Positions 47,929-56,993 of a DNA stretch of 64,000 bases are shown here, in pieces. Below the pieces are notes generated by a model. The model was not told the DNA's origin, made no database searches, and was given only the letters and a program-made list of their open reading frames with translations. The stretch comes from Lysobacter sp. FW306-1B-D06B. GTDB lineage: Bacteria; Pseudomonadota; Gammaproteobacteria; Xanthomonadales; Xanthomonadaceae. Location of the stretch: NCBI RefSeq assembly GCF_038446665.1, contig NZ_CP151802.1, positions 3,472,001 through 3,536,000 on the forward strand. The letters are read 5' to 3'. The translations under genes and the position numbers were made by a program. Position 1 is the first letter of the stretch, and each line of letters starts with the position of its first letter.

Positions 47929-49686
47929 ATGAACCGCACGACCCTTGCTCCCACGCTGTTGTTCGCTGCGGTGATCGCCGCGCTGGCCGGCTGCCGCAGC
48001 ACGTCCGATCCGGCCCAGCAAGCCGACGCCGAAGCGCGCGCCACGCGCGAAGAGGCATACAAGCGCCAGGCCAAGGCCATTGCGCCGCCGACGGAGCCGG
48101 CGACGCTGGATCGGGTCGAGATCTCCGGCAGCCGGCTCGCCGACCAGGCCCAGTACGCCCCGCCGGCTTCGCCGCCGGCGCCGATGGCGCTTCGCGAATC
48201 GGCCGCTGCGGTGATGCTGGTACGCCCGGCTCCGATGGCCGCTCCAGCCAACACCGAGAAGTACGCGCAACGCACCGACAACCCCGTGCAGCGCGCCGCC
48301 GAGCAGCCCGTCTCCACGTTCTCCATCGACGTGGACACCGGCAGCTACGCCAACGTGCGCCGCATGTTGAACGACGGCGAACGACCGCCCAGCGACGCCG
48401 TGCGCGCCGAGGAGTTCATCAACTACTTCGACTACGGCCACCCCGCGCCGACCACGCGCGAGACGCCGTTCCGCGTCACCACCGAACTCGCACCCGCGCC
48501 CTGGAACGCGCAGCGTCAGCTGCTGATGATCGGCATCAAGGGCTATGACGTTCCCAAGGCGACGCTGGCACCGGCGAACCTGGTGTTCCTGATCGACACC
48601 TCCGGCTCGATGCAGGATCCCGACAAGCTGCCGCTGGTGAAGCAGGCGCTGCGCCAGCTGGTGCCGCAGCTGCGCGCGCAGGACCGCGTGTCGATGGTGG
48701 TCTACGCCGGCAGCGCCGGACTCGTGCTGCCTCCCACGCCGGGCGACCACCACGGCGAGATCCTCGCCGCACTCGACCGCCTGGAAGCCGGCGGCAGCAC
48801 CAACGGCGGCGACGGCATCCGCCTGGCCTATGCGATGGCGAAGCAGAGTTTCGTCGAAGGCGGCGCGAACCGCGTGATCCTCGCCACCGACGGCGATTTC
48901 AACGTCGGCACCGTGGATCAGAACGCGCTGGAAACGCTGGTCTCCGAACAGCGCAAGAGCGGCATCGCGCTGACTACGCTCGGATTCGGCACGGGCAACT
49001 ACAACGACGAGATGGCCGAACGCCTGGCCGACGTCGGCGACGGCAACCACGCCTACATCGACAGCGTGCGCGAGGCGCGCAAGGTGCTGGTGCAGCAGAT
49101 GGGCGGCACGCTGCTGACCATCGCGCGCGACGTGAAGATCCAGGTGGAGTTCAACCCCGCGCAGGTCGCCGAGTACCGGCTGATCGGCTACGAGAACCGC
49201 ATCCTGCAGCGCGAGGACTTCGCCAACGACAAGGTCGACGCGGGCGATATCGGCGCGGGCCATCAGGTGACCGCGCTGTACGAGATCACGCCGGCCGGTT
49301 CGGCCGCGCAACGCATTGAACCGCTGCGCTACGGCGCGAAGGCGACGCAGGCGGACAAGTCCGGCACGGGCGAACTGGCCCACCTGCGCCTGCGCTACAA
49401 GCTGCCGGGGCAGGACAGCAGCCGCCTGATCGAAACGCCGATCCTGGCCTCGACGCTGACGCGTACACCGAGTCCGTCGCTGCGCTTCGCCAGCGCCGTC
49501 GCGGGCTTCGCCGACGCGCTGCGCGGCGGCGAGCGCATGGACGGCTGGAGCTGGGACGCGATGATCACCACGGCACTTGGCGCGCGTGGCGACGATCCGC
49601 GCGGGGAGCGTTCGGAGCTGATCCAGTTGATGGATGCGGCGCGTCAGCAGTCCGCGGGCGATGAGCGCGTGGGCATCCGGCAGTAA
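47929..49686 (+). CDS. VWA-domain lipoprotein (YfbK-like)
   Basis: The 585-residue protein starts with a lipoprotein signal (lipobox LAGC). Residues about 60-72 contain TLDRVEISGSRL, a stretch like the plug start of TonB receptors. The central VWA domain (about 200-390) has the MIDAS set DTSGS, STNGG and ATDGDFN. A YfbK-type N-terminal domain (TFSIDVDTGSYANVRRML) precedes it and a C-terminal DUF3520-like domain follows. It probably mediates protein contacts in the cell envelope. A nearly identical TLDRIEVSGSR occurs in the anti-sigma-like protein at 53530, suggesting linked function. Confidence 0.88.
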   Translation: MNRTTLAPTLLFAAVIAALAGCRSTSDPAQQADAEARATREEAYKRQAKAIAPPTEPATLDRVEISGSRLADQAQYAPPASPPAPMALRESAAAVMLVRPAPMAAPANTEKYAQRTDNPVQRAAEQPVSTFSIDVDTGSYANVRRMLNDGERPPSDAVRAEEFINYFDYGHPAPTTRETPFRVTTELAPAPWNAQRQLLMIGIKGYDVPKATLAPANLVFLIDTSGSMQDPDKLPLVKQALRQLVPQLRAQDRVSMVVYAGSAGLVLPPTPGDHHGEILAALDRLEAGGSTNGGDGIRLAYAMAKQSFVEGGANRVILATDGDFNVGTVDQNALETLVSEQRKSGIALTTLGFGTGNYNDEMAERLADVGDGNHAYIDSVREARKVLVQQMGGTLLTIARDVKIQVEFNPAQVAEYRLIGYENRILQREDFANDKVDAGDIGAGHQVTALYEITPAGSAAQRIEPLRYGAKATQADKSGTGELAHLRLRYKLPGQDSSRLIETPILASTLTRTPSPSLRFASAVAGFADALRGGERMDGWSWDAMITTALGARGDDPRGERSELIQLMDAARQQSAGDERVGIRQ

Positions 49687-49704
49687 CGGACAGCCGCACG
49701 TTCA

Positions 49705-49836
49705 CTCCCTCTCCCCTAGCGGGAGAGGGAAACGCCGCGCAGCGGCGAGGGAGAGGGGCCGGCTTTTCGCGGCAGCGCCACAGCCCTCTCCCTGGCGCTG
49801 CGCGCCTGTCCCTCTCCCGCAAGGGGAGAGGGAGAG
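49705..49836. repeat. CCCTCTCCC/GGGAGAGGG intergenic repeats
   Basis: Two inverted pairs, CCCTCTCCCCTAGCGGGAGA near 49707 and CCCTCTCCCGCAAGGGGAGA near 49810, flank further CCCTCTCCC words. The full 210-bp gap (49687-49896) holds nothing else recognised. No T-run follows the hairpins. Confidence 0.7.
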
Positions 49837-49896
49837 ATGCCCAGTCGTCGATCAAGTCGCGCGAGCAGTCCGCACCGCGATTAACCCAGGCGCAAC

Positions 49897-52809
49897 TCAG
49901 CCCGTAACAGCCAGCCGCAACGGCACCACGTTCGTGCGCTCGGCCGGATAGCCGAACAGATAGCCCTGGCCGTAAGTGCAGCCCAGCTCGCGCAACGTCG
50001 CGCGCTGGGCTTCGTTCTCCACCCCTTCGCCGATGGTGTGGATGCCCAGCGTGCCGGCCAGCGCCTGGATCGCGCGCACCACCGCCACGCTTTCAGGCTG
50101 CGTATCGCCGACCAGGCCCGAGACGAAACTCTGGTCGATCTTCAGGCATTCGATCGGGAAACGGTGCAGGTACGACAACGCGGAGAAGCCGGTGCCGAAG
50201 TCGTCCAGCTGCGCCAGCACGCCGTGGCTGCGCAAGGTGCGGAGCATGCGCAACGCGCGCGGGACGTCGTCCAGCAGCGCGACTTCGGTGATCTCGATGC
50301 GCAGGCGGTGCGGGTCCGCGCCGGCCTGGTCGATCATGCGCAGAAGGCGGTCGGCGAAGTCGGACGAACGGAAATGCCGCGGCGAGACGTTGACCGAGAT
50401 GTAACCCTCGCCACCGCGCGCCAGCTCCTCCATGACCTGCCGGTAGAGGATCCAGTCGACTTCCTCGATCAGCGCGCTGTCTTCGCCCACGCCGATGAAC
50501 TCGCTGGGCGTGAGCAGTCCGCGGCGCTCGTGGCGCCAGCGCAGCAGCGCTTCGTGGCCGATCACGCGATGGTCGTCCAGGCGCACGATCGGCTGGTAGA
50601 ACGCGACGAAGCCGTCGCCGTTGATGGCGCGGCGCAGGTCGGCTTCCAGGTCGAGGATGCGCACGGCTTCCTCGCGCATGGCCTCGTCGAACACGGCGCA
50701 ACGGTCGCGGCCGGCGGACTTGGCGCGGTACATGGCCGCGTCCGCGTCGCGCAGCAGCTCGGCACCGGTGCGATAACGCGGGTGCCACAGGGCGATGCCC
50801 AGGCTCGCCGACGGGAACACTTCGCGGCCGGCGATCCAGCACGGCTCGCCGAGCGCGCGCAGCACGCGCTGCGCAAGGTCTTCGGCCACCTGTGGGCCGT
50901 CGATGTCTTCGATGAGGATCGCGTATTCGTCGCCGCCCAGGCGCGCCACGGTGTCGCCGGTGCGCACGGCGTCGACGATGCGGCGTCCGGTTTCGATCAG
51001 CAGTTCGTCGCCGGCCGAATGACCCACCGAGTCGTTGACCAGCTTGAAGCGGTCCAGGTCGAGGAACAGCACCGCGAAGGTGCGCTGCGAATCGCTCTGT
51101 GCACGCGCGATGGCGTGCGAGAGACGGTCCAGCAGCTGGCTGCGATTCGGCAACCCGGTGAGCGCGTCGTGCGTGGCCTGGTGGGTGAGCTGCTGCTCCA
51201 CGCGCAGGCGCTCGCCAATCTGCGAGAGCAGCTCCGCGTTGGCCTGCGCGAGTTCGCGCGTACGCGATTCCACGCGCTGCTCGAGTTCCGCATGCGCGGA
51301 CACCAGGCGGTCCTGCGACTGCTTGCGCGCCAGGCCGATCGAGATGTGGTGCGCGACGAAGGTCAGCAGCTCCTGGTCGCGCACGCTGAAGCTGATCGCC
51401 GGCGAATAGCTCTGCACGGTGATCACGCCGACCACCGATTCGTTGCGGAACAACGGCACGCCGAGCCAGCAATGCGCCAGCGAACCGCGACTGCGCACCA
51501 GCCCCTGCGACTCCAGCGCGGCGATGCGCTTGCGGTCGGCCAGCAGCGGGCGGCCGCGCGCGATCACGTACTCGGTCAGGCCCGAGGTGAGGTTGCGCGT
51601 CACGCGCACGGCGTCGCGTTCGTCGATGGAGTACGGGAATTCCAGCCGCTCGCCGTCCTCGGTGAGCAGCGCGATGTAGAAGTTGCGCGCGTACAGCAGG
51701 TCGCTGACGACGTCGTGCACCTGCGTGTAGAAACGCTCCAGCGTCTCGGAGGTGATCGACAGCTCGGCGATGCGGAACAGCGCGCGTTGCAGGCGCTCGG
51801 CGCGCTGGCGCTCGATGATCTCCGCCTGCAGGTCGCGGTTGCTCAGCTGCAGCGCCTGGGTGCGTTCCTCGACGCGGCGTTCGAGTTCCTCGCGCGCGTG
51901 GAAGCGGTCCAGCGCGGTGAGGATGTGCTGGGCGACGAAGGCCAGCAGCGCGCGTTCCTCTTCGCCGTAGACGTCCGGGCGGTCGTAGCTCTGCACCACG
52001 ATCGCGCCGCAGATGCGCTCATCGCGGCGCATCGGCACGCCGAGCCAGTCCTCGCTGTCCGGGCCGTGCTGGATGTCGCGCGCCACGCCCAGGCGTTCGC
52101 GGATCTGCGCGGAAGGGCCCTGCAACGGCTCGCCGTGGCGCAGCAGCGCGACGGTCACGCTGTTGGGCATCTCCTCGATGGGGATGTCGCGCTCGGGCTC
52201 GGCGACGTAGGTGTCGCGCTGGTCGGCGAAGTACAGGAAGCGCAGGCTGTCGCGCACGTCGTCGTACAGCACGATGTACAGGTTGGCCGCGTACATCAGG
52301 CCGGCGACGACGGTGTGGATCCGGCGCAGCATGTCGGCCAGTTCCAGGTCCGAACCGGCCAGGTCGGCGATCTCGAACAACGCCTGCTGCAAGCGCTCGG
52401 ATTTCTCCAGCGATTCGGCGCGGGCCAGCGTGCGCAGGGCGACGAGGTGGGCGCCGATGACGATTCGCGCCAGCGCCACCCACATGGTCCGGGTTTCCGC
52501 GCCGATCGGGGCCGGCAGCTGCGCGGCGATGGCCACGCGCACGCCTTCGTTGGTGGTCCAGCAGGCTTCGATGCGCTGGGAATGCTGGCCGAGCGGATCG
52601 CGTCCGAGCAGCGATTCGGCCCGGTTGGCCAGCGCGGTGGTCGCGCCCATGGAGGCCGAACCGGCGACCGCGCCGCCGTGGGGGTCGCGCCACAGCACCG
52701 CCACCTCGGAACCGGCCGGCAGGGCTTCCTGCAGGGTGTCCGCGAGCGCGTCCCGCCCGCTTCGGGCGTCGACGATTCTCACGGCCTTTGGCCTGGTTCG
52801 TGTGGACAC
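49897..52809 (-). CDS. GAF-GAF-GGDEF-EAL cyclic-di-GMP enzyme
   Basis: The 970-residue cytoplasmic protein has an N-terminal sensory region, two clear GAF domains (about residues 135-300 and 345-505) joined by coiled coils (about 300-345 and 505-545), a GGDEF domain (about 550-710) and an EAL domain (about 720-960). The cyclase motif is GGDEY with an RTGD inhibitory site five residues before it. The EAL side keeps HEALLRW, the Asn in YISVNVSP, EITEV, LDDFGTG, the Lys in LKIDQSF, EGVEN and QGYLFG, so phosphodiesterase activity is expected. Whether both activities work is unknown; GGDEY is a mild change from GGDEF. No membrane segment is seen. The GTG start at 52809 is open. Confidence 0.92.
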   Translation of the reverse strand: MSTRTRPKAVRIVDARSGRDALADTLQEALPAGSEVAVLWRDPHGGAVAGSASMGATTALANRAESLLGRDPLGQHSQRIEACWTTNEGVRVAIAAQLPAPIGAETRTMWVALARIVIGAHLVALRTLARAESLEKSERLQQALFEIADLAGSDLELADMLRRIHTVVAGLMYAANLYIVLYDDVRDSLRFLYFADQRDTYVAEPERDIPIEEMPNSVTVALLRHGEPLQGPSAQIRERLGVARDIQHGPDSEDWLGVPMRRDERICGAIVVQSYDRPDVYGEEERALLAFVAQHILTALDRFHAREELERRVEERTQALQLSNRDLQAEIIERQRAERLQRALFRIAELSITSETLERFYTQVHDVVSDLLYARNFYIALLTEDGERLEFPYSIDERDAVRVTRNLTSGLTEYVIARGRPLLADRKRIAALESQGLVRSRGSLAHCWLGVPLFRNESVVGVITVQSYSPAISFSVRDQELLTFVAHHISIGLARKQSQDRLVSAHAELEQRVESRTRELAQANAELLSQIGERLRVEQQLTHQATHDALTGLPNRSQLLDRLSHAIARAQSDSQRTFAVLFLDLDRFKLVNDSVGHSAGDELLIETGRRIVDAVRTGDTVARLGGDEYAILIEDIDGPQVAEDLAQRVLRALGEPCWIAGREVFPSASLGIALWHPRYRTGAELLRDADAAMYRAKSAGRDRCAVFDEAMREEAVRILDLEADLRRAINGDGFVAFYQPIVRLDDHRVIGHEALLRWRHERRGLLTPSEFIGVGEDSALIEEVDWILYRQVMEELARGGEGYISVNVSPRHFRSSDFADRLLRMIDQAGADPHRLRIEITEVALLDDVPRALRMLRTLRSHGVLAQLDDFGTGFSALSYLHRFPIECLKIDQSFVSGLVGDTQPESVAVVRAIQALAGTLGIHTIGEGVENEAQRATLRELGCTYGQGYLFGYPAERTNVVPLRLAVTG

Positions 52810-52978
52810 TGCGGAAGGGACCCCTGGGTGGACGGGGCAGGATAGCGCGGCAATTCGCCCGCGTGCTCAACCCCATCCAGAACTGCGACCCGTTCGTCTG
52901 AATATGAACCTCGCAACATGGGACTTCCCCGGCCCCGCCCGCTTCACGCCGGCGTCCTCACCCCGTACGCTGCCGCGC

Positions 52979-53533
52979 ATGAATGCGGGTGCGGACACCG
53001 ACGATGACGTGCTGATGCTGGCCTGGGCGGCCGGCGACGCGGCGTCGTTCGAGCTGCTCTACGCCCGCCACCGGGGCCCGCTGTACCGTTTCCTGCTGCG
53101 CCAGCTGCGCGATCCGGCGCTGGCGGACGAGTTCTTCCAGGACGTCTGGCAGCGCGTCATCGCCGCCCGTCATGGCTGGAAACCCGAGGCCGCATTCAGG
53201 ACCTGGCTCTTCCGCATCGCCCACAATCGCCTGGGCGACCATTGGCGCGGCCTGAAGCACCGCCCGCCCGCGCCGGACGATGCCGACGAACGCGCCGCGC
53301 GCGTGCCCGACCCGACCAGCCCGGAGCGCGAACTGTCCGAGTTCGAACAGCGCCGCCGCCTGCAGCTGGCCATCGAAGAGTTACCTGACGAGCAGCGCGA
53401 AGTGGTGCTGCTGCGCCTGGAGCAGGAACTGAGCCTGGAGGAGATCGGCGCCATCACCGGCGCCGGCCGGGAAACCGTCAAGTCGCGGCTTCGCTATGCG
53501 ATGGACAAGCTGCGCGCGAGATTGAACGAATGA
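52979..53533 (+). CDS. ECF-type RNA polymerase sigma factor
   Basis: The 184-residue protein has sigma region 2 (ASFELLYARHRGPLYRFLL, DEFFQDVWQRVI) and region 4 (LPDEQREVVLLRLEQELSLEEIGAITG with RETVKSRLRYA), the compact layout of extracytoplasmic-function sigma factors. It should direct transcription of an envelope-related regulon. ATG 52979 begins MNAGADTDDD; an earlier in-frame ATG at 52904 is possible. The stop overlaps the next gene by ATGA, which encodes its probable anti-sigma partner. Confidence 0.9.
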   Translation: MNAGADTDDDVLMLAWAAGDAASFELLYARHRGPLYRFLLRQLRDPALADEFFQDVWQRVIAARHGWKPEAAFRTWLFRIAHNRLGDHWRGLKHRPPAPDDADERAARVPDPTSPERELSEFEQRRRLQLAIEELPDEQREVVLLRLEQELSLEEIGAITGAGRETVKSRLRYAMDKLRARLNE

Positions 53534-54552
53534 ACCGCTTCGACGACGAACCGCTGAGCCCGGAAGAACGCGCGCTGGCCGACCGCCTGGCGCGGCTGGG
53601 TCCGCACGACGGCCCGTCGGCGGCGCTCGACGCGAAGATCCTGGCCGCCGCGCACGCGGCCGTGGCGCCTGCGCCGTCGCGCCGCCGTCGCTGGCTGGGG
53701 CTGGCGGCGCTGCCGGGCGGCCTCATCACGGGCGCAGGCATGGCCGCGGCACTGGTGCTGGTGGTCGGCGTGGTCTGGCAGCTTCGGCCGTCCGACCCGG
53801 CCCCCAGGCCCGCGCGGAGCGAAGGCGTCGCCTACGTTTCGGCCGAGATCATCCAGCGCAAGCAGCCCGTCGTGGCGCCGCCTCCGCCCGCCGAGGCCGC
53901 CGTTGCCAGGGCGCTGGAGCCGGCTCCGATCCAGCGCCGAGTCGCATCGGCGCGAAGCGAGGCCGCACCCGCGATCGCCAGTGCCCCGCCGCCCATGCCG
54001 GCCGCAGCACCGGCGCCGAAAATCATGGCGACCGTCGGACCTGACGAACAGTCCCACTACCTCGACGAGGCCATCATGCAGGCGCCCGCCCCTGCGGCGT
54101 ACTCGTCGGCGCCTGCGGCAGCGGCACCTGCCGCACCGGCCCCGCCGGCCGCCCTGTCGAGCGAAGCGGCTGCGGACGCCGCCCGCCGCGAGGCGTTCGG
54201 CCTGAAACGGGCACGCCAGGAAGAGGCCTACAGCGAGACGACGGCCGCCGCCGAATCACGCGCGGCCGCGAAAGCGAGCGCCGAATCGGCGACGCTGGAT
54301 CGCATCGAGGTGTCCGGCAGCCGCGTGAAGAACGACGCCTCGCTGATTTCCGCCGTGGTGCTGGCCGACATTCCGCTCGACGAGGATGCCCGACTCGAAG
54401 CCAAGGCCTGGCTCGAACGCATCCGCGAACGCCGCGCCACCGGCGACATTGACGGCGCGCGCGCGAGTCTGGCGCGCTTCCGCCAGGTCCATCCGGATGT
54501 GCGCGTGCCGCGCGACCTGCGCGCCCTCGCCCAGCCTCCCGCGACGCGATGA
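53530..54552 (+). CDS. Membrane-anchored anti-sigma-like protein
   Basis: The 340-residue protein has a short cytoplasmic N-terminus (residues 1-55), one transmembrane helix (about 58-83, AALPGGLITGAGMAAALVL) and an Ala/Pro-rich periplasmic part. Residues near 255 read TLDRIEVSGSR, matching the VWA lipoprotein at 47929. The last about 60 residues form a helical bundle (LEAKAWLERIRERRATGD). Its ATG overlaps the sigma stop by 4 nt, the usual layout of sigma/anti-sigma pairs, though no zinc-binding anti-sigma motif is seen. The anti-sigma role is therefore inferred from position and topology. Confidence 0.72.
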   Translation: MNRFDDEPLSPEERALADRLARLGPHDGPSAALDAKILAAAHAAVAPAPSRRRRWLGLAALPGGLITGAGMAAALVLVVGVVWQLRPSDPAPRPARSEGVAYVSAEIIQRKQPVVAPPPPAEAAVARALEPAPIQRRVASARSEAAPAIASAPPPMPAAAPAPKIMATVGPDEQSHYLDEAIMQAPAPAAYSSAPAAAAPAAPAPPAALSSEAAADAARREAFGLKRARQEEAYSETTAAAESRAAAKASAESATLDRIEVSGSRVKNDASLISAVVLADIPLDEDARLEAKAWLERIRERRATGDIDGARASLARFRQVHPDVRVPRDLRALAQPPATR

Positions 54553-55133
54553 GCAGCACGCTGGCCGGCCCGACCTCGCACCTGCTGGAGGTCAAGCACA
54601 GCCGTTTCCTCGTCCATGCCGCCCCGGTGGACACGCCCGAGCAGGCGCTGGCCTTCGTCGCCCAGGTCGGCGATCCGGCGGCCACGCACAACTGCTGGGC
54701 CTACCGCATCGGCAGCGAATACCGTTTCAACGACGACGGCGAACCGGCCGGCACCGCCGGGCGACCGATCCTGGCGGCCATCGACGGCCAGGGACTGGAC
54801 CGCGTGGTCGCCGTGGTCACGCGCTGGTTCGGCGGGATCAAGCTGGGCGCCGGCGGGCTGGTGCGTGCCTATGGCGGCAGCGCGGCCGAATGCCTGCGCG
54901 TGGCAGCGCGACGCGAACTCATCGTCCACGCGGACCTCCGCCTCGCCTACCCCTTCACCGAAACCGGCGCGGTGCACGCGCTGATCTCGCAATTCGATGC
55001 GGAAAAGCTCGACGAACAGTTCGACGCCGACGGCGCCCGGCTGCATGTGCGCATGCCGGCCGATCGCGTGGAAGGCTTGAAAGTCCGCCTGCGCGACGCC
55101 ACCCGGGACCGGGTGCGCTTCTTCGATACCTGA
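54549..55133 (+). CDS. YigZ/IMPACT-family protein
   Basis: The 194-residue protein has the UPF0029/IMPACT N-terminal domain with NDDGEPAGTAGRPIL and TRWFGGIKLGAGGLVRAYG, and a C-terminal ferredoxin-like domain. The biochemical role of bacterial YigZ is not settled; links to translation or nucleic acid binding have been suggested. Its start overlaps the anti-sigma-like stop (ATGA), so it is translated with the sigma operon. Confidence 0.88.
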   Translation: MSSTLAGPTSHLLEVKHSRFLVHAAPVDTPEQALAFVAQVGDPAATHNCWAYRIGSEYRFNDDGEPAGTAGRPILAAIDGQGLDRVVAVVTRWFGGIKLGAGGLVRAYGGSAAECLRVAARRELIVHADLRLAYPFTETGAVHALISQFDAEKLDEQFDADGARLHVRMPADRVEGLKVRLRDATRDRVRFFDT

Positions 55134-55232
55134 AACGTCCACCTCCTACGCGCTGGCGCGGAAACTTCCGACCCGGCCGCGAGGTCTTGTTCGCGTTCGC
55201 GAATGCCCCGCCGCCTTCATACTGCCCCCTCG

Positions 55233-56993
55233 ATGACCGACGCCTCCTCCGCCAAAGCCCCCATCGGCAGCCTGCGCACGCTGTGGCCGTTCGTCCGCCG
55301 GCACCGCACGCTCTTCATTGCGTGGCTGTTCGCGCTCGCCGCGTCCAGTGCCGCCACGTTGAGCCTGCCGGTCGCGTTCCGCACGATGATCGACCAGGGC
55401 TTCGCCCAGGGCGGCGGCGCGGCCATCGACCGCGCCTTCCTGCTGCTGTTCGCCGTGGCCGTGGCGTTGGCGCTGGCGACGGCGGCGCGCTTCTTCTTCG
55501 TCTCGCTGCTGGGCGAACGCGTGGTCGCCGACCTGCGCGAGCGTCTGTACGCGCACCTCATCGGCCTCGATGCCGGTTTCCACGACCGCAACCGCAGCGG
55601 CGAGCTCGTCTCGCGCCTCACCGCCGACGCGGAGCTGCTGCGCAACGTGGTCGGCACCAGCATGTCGGTCGCGCTGCGAAGCCTCGTCACGGTGATCGGC
55701 AGCCTGGCGATGCTCTTCATCACGGCGCCGCGCCTGGCGGCGTTCGCGCTGGTCGGCATTCCGCTGGCGGTGCTGCCGATCGTGATCGGCGGGCGGCGCC
55801 TGAAGAAGATGTCGCGCGCCAGCCAGGACCGCGTCGCCGACGCCAACACGCTGGCCAACGAAACCCTCGGCGCGATCCGCACCGTGCAGGCGCACGCGCG
55901 CGAACCGTACGAGCTCGGCCGCTTCGGCGCCGCGCTCATGGAAGCGGTGAACACCGCGCGCCGCCGCATCCAGTCGCAGGCGTGGGTCACGGCGATCGCC
56001 ATCACGCTGATCTTCGGCGCGATCACATTGGTGCTGTGGTCCGGCGCGCACGACGTCGTCGCCGGCCGAATGACGGCCGGCACACTCGGCCAGTTCGTGC
56101 TGTACGCGCTGATCGGCGGCGGCTCGGTCGGCGCGCTGGCGGAAGTGTGGAACGAACTGCAACGCGCGGCCGGCGGCATGGGCCGCATCAGCGAATTGCT
56201 GGTCGAGACCGCCGACGTGCAGTCGCCGACGCACCCCGCACCGCTACCGCTACCGGTGCGCGGCGAGCTGTCGTTCGACCACGTGAGCTTCCACTACCCG
56301 CTGCGTCCCGACGCACCTGCGCTGGAAGACTTCGACCTGCACGTGAAGCCCGGCGAGACGGTGGCGCTGGTCGGTCCGTCCGGCGCCGGCAAGAGCACCG
56401 TATTCTCGATGCTGCTGCGCTTCCACGATCCGCAGTCCGGCACGATCCGCGTGGACGGCGCGGACATCCGCCAGCTCGACCTGGCCGCATTGCGCGAATC
56501 CATCGCGTTGGTGCCGCAGCAGCCGACGATCTTCGCCGCCAGCGCGCGCGACAACATCCGTTACGGCCGTCTGGATGCGACCGACACCGATGTCGAGCAC
56601 GCCGTCGAGGCCGCGCACGCCGCGGACTTCATCGCCGCGCTTCCGCAGCGCCTGGACACCGAACTGGGCGAACGCGGCGCGCGCCTGTCCGGCGGCCAGC
56701 AGCAGCGCATCGCCATTGCCCGCGCGCTGCTCAAGGACGCGCCGATCCTGCTGCTGGACGAAGCCACCAGCGCCCTGGACGCACAGAGCGAGCGCGCCGT
56801 GCAGCAGGCGCTGGAAACGCTGATGGAAGGCCGCACCACGCTGGTCATCGCGCATCGCCTCGCCACCGTGCTGAAGGCCGACCGCATCGTGGTCATGGAC
56901 CGCGGCCGCATCATCGCGGAAGGAACGCACGAGCAGTTGCTTGCCCAAGGCGGGCTGTATGCGGAGCTGGCGAAGCTGCAGTTCCTCGATTAA
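55233..56993 (+). CDS. ABC exporter, fused permease and ATPase
   Basis: The 586-residue half-transporter has six transmembrane helices (about residues 20-310) and a C-terminal nucleotide-binding domain: Walker A GPSGAGKST, Q-loop LVPQQPTIF, signature LSGGQQQR, Walker B ILLLDEATSALD and switch AHRLATV. It should work as a homodimer exporting lipids or drugs (MsbA/BmrA type); the cargo is unknown. ATG 55233 begins MTDASSAKAP. The stop codon overlaps the aidB stop in a convergent TTAA. Confidence 0.9.
   Translation: MTDASSAKAPIGSLRTLWPFVRRHRTLFIAWLFALAASSAATLSLPVAFRTMIDQGFAQGGGAAIDRAFLLLFAVAVALALATAARFFFVSLLGERVVADLRERLYAHLIGLDAGFHDRNRSGELVSRLTADAELLRNVVGTSMSVALRSLVTVIGSLAMLFITAPRLAAFALVGIPLAVLPIVIGGRRLKKMSRASQDRVADANTLANETLGAIRTVQAHAREPYELGRFGAALMEAVNTARRRIQSQAWVTAIAITLIFGAITLVLWSGAHDVVAGRMTAGTLGQFVLYALIGGGSVGALAEVWNELQRAAGGMGRISELLVETADVQSPTHPAPLPLPVRGELSFDHVSFHYPLRPDAPALEDFDLHVKPGETVALVGPSGAGKSTVFSMLLRFHDPQSGTIRVDGADIRQLDLAALRESIALVPQQPTIFAASARDNIRYGRLDATDTDVEHAVEAAHAADFIAALPQRLDTELGERGARLSGGQQQRIAIARALLKDAPILLLDEATSALDAQSERAVQQALETLMEGRTTLVIAHRLATVLKADRIVVMDRGRIIAEGTHEQLLAQGGLYAELAKLQFLD

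Noticed and set aside
49705..49836. CCCTCTCCC repeats as a CRISPR array or terminator
   Set aside because: The units are inverted and irregular, without equal spacers or T-runs; they are ordinary intergenic repeats.
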